Source: Acidobacteriota bacterium (lineage in GTDB: Bacteria; Acidobacteriota; Terriglobia; Terriglobales; Acidobacteriaceae). From it: a stretch of 5,422 nucleotides of DNA. The notes under the pieces are model-generated. The model was given only the letters and a program-made list of their open reading frames with translations. It was not told the DNA's origin and searched no databases. The stretch is taken from positions 1 to 5,422 of the forward strand of contig JAJZNH010000396.1 of the NCBI GenBank assembly GCA_021811745.1, in the 5' to 3' direction. The position numbers and the translations under genes are program-made. Of this stretch, positions 1 through 4,807 are shown piece after piece (position 1 is the first letter of the stretch; each line of letters begins with the position of its first letter).

Positions 1-2
1 GG

Positions 3-473
3 GCTAAGCCCACGCCGGTCATCACCCGCAACTTCCAAAAGATCGTCCGCGACGACAACCTGACCACGCTGGCCGGACCCGCCTCGAACCTCGTGCTTGT
101 CTTTGCCGCCTTCATCGTCCTCGCCATCATCCGCGTGGTGGTTCCCGGCGGACGCACGCTCGTCCTGTCGAGTTTCGCAGGGGTGATAGGTCTGAATCCC
201 GACGTGGCTCCGGGCCTGCAGGCCGTGGTGCTGCTGGCGACGCTCGCCGTCCTCATCAATCTCTCGCTCTTTTTCTTCAACCTGCTGCCCATTCCGCCGC
301 TCGACGGCAGCCGCGTGCTGCGCAACATGCTGCCCTATAACGCAGTCGTGGTCTACGACCGCATCAACATCTGGGTAAGCTATCTGCTAATGATCTTCGT
401 GGGCGGCTTTATTCTGCGCCTGCTGCTCGGTCCGTCGCTGGCTCTGGTGTACTCCACGCTCGCGCACCTCTAA
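3..473 (+). CDS. Site-2 protease family (M50) membrane metallopeptidase, C-terminal part
   Basis: Only the last 156 residues are present, since the frame is open from the left edge and ends at TAA 471-473. They contain two hallmarks of M50 intramembrane zinc proteases. One is LAGPASN (about residues 23-29 of the fragment) at the head of a hydrophobic segment. The other is NLLPIPPLDG (93-102), the N-x2-P...LDG motif whose aspartate supplies the third zinc ligand. The first two ligands and catalytic Glu (HExxH) would lie upstream, outside the window. At least three hydrophobic membrane segments are visible, around 26-46, 75-96 and 118-140. The opening residues AKPTPV match the 'GWAKP.PV' stretch of short, PDZ-less S2P-like proteins, so this is probably that small subgroup rather than RseP; that is an inference from a fragment. 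The substrate is unknown. It precedes trpS on the same strand with little space between them. Confidence 0.9.
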   Translation, partial: AKPTPVITRNFQKIVRDDNLTTLAGPASNLVLVFAAFIVLAIIRVVVPGGRTLVLSSFAGVIGLNPDVAPGLQAVVLLATLAVLINLSLFFFNLLPIPPLDGSRVLRNMLPYNAVVVYDRINIWVSYLLMIFVGGFILRLLLGPSLALVYSTLAHL

Positions 474-497
474 GCGCGCCCTTCGACCCGCTGCCGC

Positions 498-503
498 TAC
501 AAT
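498..503 (+). promoter_or_regulatory. Candidate -10 box upstream of trpS
   Basis: TACAAT matches the sigma-70 -10 consensus at five of six positions and lies 24 bp after the protease stop codon. I see no convincing -35 hexamer 16-18 bp upstream. If it is used, transcription would start near 509-511. That would exclude the upstream ATG at 507 and support the trpS start at 579, with a 5' leader of about 70 nt. Confidence 0.45.
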
Positions 504-534
504 AGAATGAGCCTCTGCGGCAATTTCGCGAAAG

Positions 535-555
535 AAGGCGGCGCTGTTCCGCCTT
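535..555 (+). other. Inverted repeat / hairpin in the presumed trpS 5' leader
   Basis: AAGGCGG (535-541) and CCGCCTT (549-555) are perfect reverse complements around a 7-nt loop. The hairpin ends 23 nt before the preferred trpS start at 579 and has no T-run after it, so it is not a classical terminator. It might affect mRNA stability or ribosome access. It could also be chance in GC-rich DNA. Confidence 0.35.
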
Positions 556-578
556 ATCCCGGAAGTCGAAGAATCCAA

Positions 579-1610
579 ATGCCTGAACCTGCAACCTCAT
601 CATCCCGCCCGCGCGTCCTCAGCGGCATGCGACCCACCGGCAAGCTCCACCTCGGCAACTACATGGGCGCCCTGGCCAACTGGGTCAAGCTCCAGGCGAG
701 CTACGAGTGCTACTTTTTCATCGCCGATCTGCACGCGCTGACCACCGACTACGCCGACACCTCGCAGGTAGCGCCCAACACACTCGAAGTGGCGCTGGAC
801 TTTCTCGCCGCGGGCCTCGACCCGGCGCGCTGCACCATCTTCGTGCAGAGCCAGGTAACGCAGCACTTCGAGTTGCCTCTGCTCCTGGGCATGATCACGC
901 CGCTCGGCTGGCTTGAGCGCGTCCCCAGCTACAAGGAGATGCAGGAGAACCTCACCAACAAGGACCTGACCACCTTCGGTTTCCTGGGCTATCCGGTGCT
1001 GATGGCCTCTGACATCCTGCTCTACCAGCCGCAGTTCGTGCCCGTCGGCCAGGATCAGCAGGCGCACGTCGAGCTCACCCGCGAGATTGCGCGGCGCTTC
1101 AATCAGTTCTACCAGGGCGGCGAGCACGACGTGCTCCCGGAGCCCAGGGTTCTGCTCACGCCCGCGCCCAAGCTCCCCGGCACCGATGGCCGCAAGATGT
1201 CCAAGAGCTACGGCAACACCATCCTGATGACCGATCCCGAGCCGGTCGTCCGCCAGAAGCTCAAGACGATGGTCACCGACCCGGCGCGCATCCGCCGCAC
1301 CGACCCGGGCGAACCGGACAAGTGTCCGGTGGGCGATCTGCATAAAGTCTTTTCCACGCCTGAGACAATGGCTAAAGTGTATGAAGGTTGCCGCTCGGCC
1401 AGCATCGGCTGCATCGAGTGCAAAAGCTGGGCCGCCGACAGCATCATGAGAGTACTTGCTCCCATTCAGGAGCGGCGGGCGAGCTTTACTGAAACGCAGG
1501 TGGTGCAGATCCTGAAAGAGGGCTCGATGCGCGCCGGCGCCCGCGCGGAGCAGACCATGAGCGAGGTGCGCGCCGCCATGCAGTTGTCACCCGCCGCAGT
1601 CGCACAATGA
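579..1610 (+). CDS. trpS: Tryptophanyl-tRNA synthetase, class Ic, with [4Fe-4S]-type cysteine motif
   Basis: This cytosolic enzyme activates Trp with ATP and loads it onto tRNA-Trp. The 343-residue product is near the usual TrpRS length (about 330). SGMRPTGKLHLGNYMG (15-30) holds the HIGH-type motif, and GRKMSKS (204-210) is the KMSKS loop that binds ATP. VPVGQDQ (154-160) is also typical of the Rossmann fold. Cysteines C249, C271, C278 and C281 form C-x21-C-x6-C-x2-C, close to the [4Fe-4S] motif of Thermotoga maritima TrpRS. I chose ATG 579 over an in-frame ATG at 507 for three reasons: the extra 24 residues do not resemble the family, a -10-like box sits just before 507, and family similarity begins soon after 579. 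A weak GAAG at 568-571 may serve as ribosome binding site. The stop overlaps the scpA start (ATGA), implying co-transcription and coupling. The assignment is very secure; the start is less so. Confidence 0.97.
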   Translation: MPEPATSSSRPRVLSGMRPTGKLHLGNYMGALANWVKLQASYECYFFIADLHALTTDYADTSQVAPNTLEVALDFLAAGLDPARCTIFVQSQVTQHFELPLLLGMITPLGWLERVPSYKEMQENLTNKDLTTFGFLGYPVLMASDILLYQPQFVPVGQDQQAHVELTREIARRFNQFYQGGEHDVLPEPRVLLTPAPKLPGTDGRKMSKSYGNTILMTDPEPVVRQKLKTMVTDPARIRRTDPGEPDKCPVGDLHKVFSTPETMAKVYEGCRSASIGCIECKSWAADSIMRVLAPIQERRASFTETQVVQILKEGSMRAGARAEQTMSEVRAAMQLSPAAVAQ

Positions 1611-2593
1611 CCGCCGGCCTGGAAACATTCGAAACCGAGACGACGTTGACCGAAGAACTTTCCAATCAGAAGAACGACGCTTCCGAGCCCGAGGCTGCTG
1701 CCGAGGCAACGCCGGTCACTGACGCGCAGCCCGCCGGTCCCGTGCTGGTGCTCACTCCTCAGCCCGTTCCTCCAGCCAAGCCAGCCCCCAAGCCCAGGAA
1801 GAAGGAAGAGGATCCCGACGAGTCGCCGTTTTCGGTCACCGTAAGTCAAGTCTACGACGGCCCTCTCGACCTCCTGCTCGACCTGATCCGCAAGCAGGAT
1901 ATCGACATCTACGACATCCCCATCGCCAAGATCACGGCACAGTTTCTGGCCTATGTCGACCAGCTCAAGACCAGTGACGTGGACGTGGCCGGCGAGTTCA
2001 TCTACACCGCCTCGCTGCTCATCCACATCAAGAGCAAGATGCTGTTGCCGCGCACTCCCTCCGGCCCCGACGAGACCGCCGAAGACCCGCGCCGCGAGCT
2101 GGTCGAACGCCTTCTCGAACATGAGCGTTTCAAGAACGCCGCCCAGATGCTGCAGCAGAAGCAGATGCTCGAAGCGGCCACCTGGACCAATCCCGGCATG
2201 CGCGAGTTTCGTGAGGACGCCAGCGCCGAGCCGGAAATCGCCGCCGACACCACCGACCTGGTCCGCATCTTCCGCGACATCCTCGAACGCGCGCGCCGCC
2301 GCCCCGTCATCAATGTCGAAGAGGATACGGTGACCGTAGGCCAGATGATTCAGTTCCTTGGCCGCCGCCTCGCCCTTGAAGACAAGCCTATCGCGCTGCG
2401 CCGCCTTCTGAGCCACACCCACTCGGAGCGCGCACTGATCGCCATGTTCCTGGCTCTGCTGGAGCTGGTTCGCCTCCAGGCCATCCTGCTGCGCCAGGAC
2501 CGCGCCTTCAGCGAAATCTTCATCAAGAAGCACACCGGCTTTGACGCCATCATGAACGAAGGCATGACCAACGCCCGCGACGACTGGCGGTAA
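1607..2593 (+). CDS. scpA: Segregation and condensation protein A (kleisin subunit of SMC-ScpAB)
   Basis: ScpA bridges the SMC ATPase heads and, with ScpB, forms bacterial condensin, which organises and separates the chromosome. The 328-residue product has the diagnostic N-terminal kleisin block, YDGPLDLLLDLIRKQDIDIYDIPI (83-106). Then come FLAYV (113-117) and the helix ending SLLIHIKSKMLLPR (136-149). A charged middle region (about 150-225) follows, then a C-terminal winged helix (about 245-308) with FLALLELVRLQ (281-291). Typical ScpA is about 240-260 residues. The excess is mostly an N-terminal tail (1-75) rich in Glu, Ala, Pro and Thr, ending in a Pro/Lys stretch (51-67) that looks disordered. 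The start ATG overlaps the trpS TGA, so translation is probably coupled; no separate Shine-Dalgarno is evident. Unusually, scpB does not follow directly, because a phosphate transporter lies between. Identity is very secure; the exact start is likely but not proven. Confidence 0.96.
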   Translation: MTAGLETFETETTLTEELSNQKNDASEPEAAAEATPVTDAQPAGPVLVLTPQPVPPAKPAPKPRKKEEDPDESPFSVTVSQVYDGPLDLLLDLIRKQDIDIYDIPIAKITAQFLAYVDQLKTSDVDVAGEFIYTASLLIHIKSKMLLPRTPSGPDETAEDPRRELVERLLEHERFKNAAQMLQQKQMLEAATWTNPGMREFREDASAEPEIAADTTDLVRIFRDILERARRRPVINVEEDTVTVGQMIQFLGRRLALEDKPIALRRLLSHTHSERALIAMFLALLELVRLQAILLRQDRAFSEIFIKKHTGFDAIMNEGMTNARDDWR

Positions 2594-2679
2594 GGCAGCT
2601 TGCACAAGCTTGCAGGTGTCTGGAAATTCCCTGCCAGGCAGGAAAAACGCTGGCAAAGAACCTCCCGAGACCGGAAAAA

Positions 2680-2699
2680 GGCCCTCATGGCCGTCTTTT
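2680..2699 (+). terminator. Weak candidate terminator downstream of scpA
   Basis: GGCC (2680-2683) and GGCC (2689-2692) can form a short stem with a 5-nt loop CTCAT. GTC and TTTT (2696-2699) follow, and five A residues precede the stem. The A-run and T-run could extend the pairing with mismatches. The stem is short and the T-run brief, so termination would be inefficient. It lies about 90 bp after the scpA stop, which fits the end of the trpS-scpA transcript. Confidence 0.3.
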
Positions 2700-2914
2700 C
2701 GAAGATCTCTGCGGGAAGGATTCAGGCGATCTCCTTTTGAAAGAACAACTTGATGCCATGGAACATGTGTCGGGAGGAGAATCGCGACGTCCTTCAACAA
2801 CTGGCGGATTCCTGACGTTTCCGTACCCCGTTTTCCACCACCGCGAGCCACTCTTTTTCATCCCGCCCGGCTATCTGGTGTAGAATCAAACGTTGCCCGG
2901 GAACTCCCTCCGCC

Positions 2915-2943
2915 TTGCCGGGTAGACAACCGTGAAATAATAC
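2915..2943 (+). promoter_or_regulatory. Candidate sigma-70 promoter for the pit unit
   Basis: TTGCCG (2915-2920, four of six consensus positions) and TAATAC (2938-2943, four of six) are separated by exactly 17 bp. Transcription would start near 2950, giving a leader of about 150 nt before pit and about 9 nt before the small ORF at 2959. The -10 box lies mostly in the loop of the inverted repeat at 2926-2949, so a protein bound there would block the promoter. An alternative -10, TAGAAT at 2881-2886, would give a longer leader that includes the repeat as RNA. Confidence 0.4.
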
Positions 2944-2949
2944 GGTTGT
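2926..2949. promoter_or_regulatory. Perfect 8-bp inverted repeat, possible operator or leader hairpin
   Basis: ACAACCGT (2926-2933) and ACGGTTGT (2942-2949) are exact reverse complements around the AT-rich 8-nt spacer GAAATAAT. As DNA this is a 24-bp dyad with the shape of a repressor operator, overlapping the -10 box of the candidate pit promoter. As RNA, if transcription begins upstream, it is a stable hairpin ending 9 nt before the ATG at 2959. It does not resemble the PhoB box as known from proteobacteria. No regulator gene is present in the window to name as its partner. Confidence 0.5.
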
Positions 2950-2958
2950 TGGGGTTTT

Positions 2959-3099
2959 ATGGACGCCCTCTTTAACGGCTATTCCTGCTTCATCCGCAAT
3001 TCATTCCATTTTCTATTCCCATACGACTCCGCACCTTCATCTGAGCGGCGTGCCTTCGTGTACAGCCCTGCGGAATCCAGCCGATCAGGAGCGATCTAA
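2959..3099 (+). CDS. Possible 46-aa leader ORF abutting pit
   Basis: ATG 2959-2961 opens a 46-codon frame that ends at TAA 3097-3099, with the pit ATG directly following at 3100 in the same frame. The first dozen or so codons are strongly C-ending, like the real genes here; the later ones are less so. Upstream, GGGG (2951-2954) sits 4 nt from the ATG and is at best a weak ribosome binding site. The product begins MDALFNGYSCFIRNSFHFLF and is rich in Phe, Ser, Arg and Tyr. I recognise no family. It could be a leader peptide coupling translation to pit, an abandoned N-terminal extension of pit cut off by the TAA, or a chance frame. The good Shine-Dalgarno of pit lies inside its last codons, so ribosomes ending here could re-initiate on pit. 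Confidence 0.3.
   Translation: MDALFNGYSCFIRNSFHFLFPYDSAPSSERRAFVYSPAESSRSGAI
3087..3091 (+). promoter_or_regulatory. Ribosome binding site of pit
   Basis: AGGAG lies 8 nt before the ATG at 3100. It is the clearest Shine-Dalgarno in the window and fixes the pit start at 3100 rather than at the next in-frame ATG at 3163. The other gene starts here (trpS, scpA, scpB) have weak or no such site. Confidence 0.75.
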
Positions 3100-4716
3100 A
3101 TGGCTGGCCTGGCGACGATCACCGAGTCACTGCCCAAGAGCACTTCCCTTCTCGACGAGAAGATGAAGAAGTCGCACAGCCGGGCAGGCATGGTTATCTT
3201 CGTCTTGGCGGTGCTCGCCGGCCTTACCTACATTGGCTTCCAGGTCACCAGGGACCTCGACAACGTGACGATCACCAGCGTCTGGCCGTACCTGCTGCTG
3301 ACGCTGGCTCTGCTCATCGCTCTCGGCTTCGAATTTGTGAATGGCTTTCACGACACCGCCAACGCCGTGGCGACGGTCATCTATACCCACTCGCTGGAGC
3401 CCCGCCTGGCCGTCGTCTGGTCCGGCCTCTGCAACCTGGCCGGCGTGCTCGTCTCCTCCGGCACCGTGGCTTACGCCATCGTCGCCCTGCTCCCCGTGGA
3501 ACTGATTCTGAAAGTGAGTTCAGGCGACGGCTACTCGCTCGTCTTCGCGCTGCTCATCGCCGCGATTCTGTGGAACCTTGGCACGTGGTGGTTTGGCCTG
3601 CCGGCGTCGAGTTCGCACACCATGGTCGGATCGATCATGGGTGTGGGTCTGGCCAATCAGCTGTTGAATCCGCACACCGTCACTTCCGGCGTCGATTGGA
3701 CGCAGGCGATCAAGGTTCTGGAGGTACTCCTCGTCTCGCCGGTTCTGGGTTTTGTGCTAGCCGGCGTACTGATCCTGATCTCGAAGCGGCTCGTTCAGTA
3801 TCCATCCCTCTATGAAGCGCCCAAAAACCAGGACCCACCGCCATTTCCCATCCGCGCCCTGATGGTGATCACCTGCACGGGAGTCAGTTTCTTCCACGGG
3901 TCCAACGACGGCCAGAAGGGCATGGGCCTCATCATGCTCATCCTGATCGGCACCGTCCCCACGGCTTATGCGCTGAATCATGGGATAAGCCCTTTTGAAG
4001 TGCGCGACTTCATCACCGTTTCCCGGCAGGTCGGCCACATCCTTGAAGAGCACGCTGGCCCCGCCGCGCCCGTGGCGGATCCCCGCACCGAGGTTATGGC
4101 CTACATCCGCACTCGCAAGATGCGGCCGGCGACTCTTCCCGCGCTTCGTGATCTTGTCAGCAACATTAACCGTGAAGTAGCTCCCTACAATTCCTTCCAA
4201 GCGGTTCCCGCCCAGGACCAGACCCGCCTCCGCAATGACATGTACGTTGCCGGCGAAGCCTTACAGCTCATTGAAAAGAAGAAGTCCCCGGCTTTCACCG
4301 CCGCGGAGGTCGCCGCCCTGGACAGCTATCGGGGCAAGGTGGACAGGTCCATCAAGTTCATCCCCGGCTGGGTGAAAGTCGCCGTGGCTCTTGCCCTGGG
4401 CCTGGGCACCATGGTGGGTTGGAAGCGCGTCGTTGTCACGGTCGGTGAAAAGATCGGTAAAGAACATCTGTCTTACGCGCAGGGCGCCAGCGCCGGCCTG
4501 GTGGCCATGGGCACCATCTTCCTCGCCGACAACTTCGGCCTGCCGGTCAGCACCACCCATATCCTCAGCTCGGGCGTAGCCGGAACCATGGCCGCCAACG
4601 GCAGCGGCCTTCACCTCTCCACCATCCGCAACATCGCGGCGGGCTGGGTCTTTACGCTGCCGGCAGCGGCCCTGCTCTCCGGCCTCCTCTACTGCCTCTT
4701 CCACTGCTTTGCCTGA
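3100..4716 (+). CDS. pitA: Low-affinity inorganic phosphate transporter, PitA type (PiT/Pho4, SLC20 family)
   Basis: This inner-membrane symporter is expected to import phosphate, as metal-phosphate in the E. coli homologues, with protons. The 538-residue product shows both halves of the inverted PiT repeat. NGFHDTANAVAT (81-92) with GLPASSSHTMVGS (166-178) makes the first. FFHGSNDGQKGMG (264-276) with GLPVSTTHILSSGVAG (480-495) makes the second. The pattern closely recalls E. coli PitA (499 aa), including AVVWSGLCNLAGVL (105-118), ILWNLGTWWFGLP (156-168) and the end WVFTLPAAALLSGLLY (516-531). Hydrophobic segments cluster at 31-49, 63-80, 105-135, 146-163, 206-228 and 252-294 and again after 422, around a soluble loop at about 297-418. 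The N-terminus carries about 30 extra polar residues. AGGAG 8 nt upstream supports the start. No PhoU-like (DUF47) partner is in the window. The gene splits scpA from scpB. Family assignment is very secure; ion coupling is inferred. Confidence 0.96.
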   Translation: MAGLATITESLPKSTSLLDEKMKKSHSRAGMVIFVLAVLAGLTYIGFQVTRDLDNVTITSVWPYLLLTLALLIALGFEFVNGFHDTANAVATVIYTHSLEPRLAVVWSGLCNLAGVLVSSGTVAYAIVALLPVELILKVSSGDGYSLVFALLIAAILWNLGTWWFGLPASSSHTMVGSIMGVGLANQLLNPHTVTSGVDWTQAIKVLEVLLVSPVLGFVLAGVLILISKRLVQYPSLYEAPKNQDPPPFPIRALMVITCTGVSFFHGSNDGQKGMGLIMLILIGTVPTAYALNHGISPFEVRDFITVSRQVGHILEEHAGPAAPVADPRTEVMAYIRTRKMRPATLPALRDLVSNINREVAPYNSFQAVPAQDQTRLRNDMYVAGEALQLIEKKKSPAFTAAEVAALDSYRGKVDRSIKFIPGWVKVAVALALGLGTMVGWKRVVVTVGEKIGKEHLSYAQGASAGLVAMGTIFLADNFGLPVSTTHILSSGVAGTMAANGSGLHLSTIRNIAAGWVFTLPAAALLSGLLYCLFHCFA

Positions 4717-4741
4717 GCAACCCCAAAGCTCACAATGAGCC

Positions 4742-4761
4742 GCCGCCGCTGCGGCCCTTTT
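4742..4761 (+). terminator. Candidate terminator of pit
   Basis: GCCGC (4742-4746) and GCGGC (4751-4755) form a 5-bp GC stem with a 4-nt loop, followed by CC and TTTT (4758-4761). It lies 25 bp after the pit stop, where a rho-independent terminator would be expected. The stem is short and the T-run brief, and several GCC repeats allow other registers, so it is likely leaky at best. Confidence 0.4.
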
Positions 4762-4762
4762 C

Positions 4763-4791
4763 CGGTACCATACTGAGAGTACCGAATCTCA
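4763..4791. promoter_or_regulatory. Overlapping inverted repeats and -10-like box before scpB
   Basis: TACCAT (4766-4771) or CATACT (4769-4774) could serve as a -10 for scpB, though no -35 is convincing. The same stretch holds two interlocked inverted repeats: CGGTAC/GTACCG (4763-4768 with 4779-4784) and TGAGA/TCTCA (4774-4778 with 4787-4791). They cannot both form at once in RNA. The arms are short, so chance is possible. Confidence 0.3.
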
Positions 4792-4807
4792 AAGCACCGA
4801 TTGCCGA

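Larger units (their letters stand above)
2594..3099. other. 506-bp scpA-pit gap without a recognised family gene; regulatory content
   Basis: The first 290 bp (to about 2883) has no recognised gene. It holds an 8-bp direct repeat, AGCTTGCA (2597-2604 and 2607-2614), a 6-bp stem TGCCAG/CTGGCA (2632-2637 with 2650-2655), a weak terminator-like hairpin near 2680-2699, and a + strand frame open from 2593 to the TAG at 2881 with no good start. TAGAAT (2881-2886) resembles a -10 box but has no clear -35. From about 2890 the sequence changes to inverted repeats, a better promoter candidate and a 46-codon ORF leading into pit. Base composition looks closer to even than in the flanking genes. I see no tRNA, no known riboswitch that I recognise, and no insertion-sequence ends. 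Confidence 0.6.

Noticed and set aside
507..578. Upstream ATG at 507 as the trpS start
   Set aside because: It would add 24 residues unlike TrpRS, has no Shine-Dalgarno, and sits just 3 bp after a TACAAT -10-like box, so it would lie at or before the transcription start.
600..1343. Minus-strand open frame of 247 codons opposite trpS
   Set aside because: It is antisense to a gene with intact HIGH and KMSKS motifs, and no family features are visible.
2597..2614. Direct repeat AGCTTGCA twice at 10-bp spacing after scpA
   Set aside because: Two 8-bp copies are too little to call a repeat element or attachment site, and no third copy or matching site near 4717-4807 was seen that would mark the ends of an inserted pit cassette.
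1466..2851. Long minus-strand open frame of 461 codons opposite scpA and part of the gap
   Set aside because: It lies antisense to a clear scpA. GC-rich codon bias commonly leaves such mirror frames open, and the product (Gly, Leu, Ala, Asp and Val rich) shows no recognisable domain.
2979..3019. CTATTCC repeated at 2979-2985 and 3013-3019, a possible Pho-box-like pair
   Set aside because: The spacing (34 bp) and sequence do not match the PhoB box pattern, and pyrimidine-rich sequence makes such short repeats likely by chance.
3394..4354. Pit central loop (residues about 297-418) as a separate fused domain
   Set aside because: E. coli PitA has a soluble loop of similar position and size, so this is normal architecture for the subfamily rather than a fusion.
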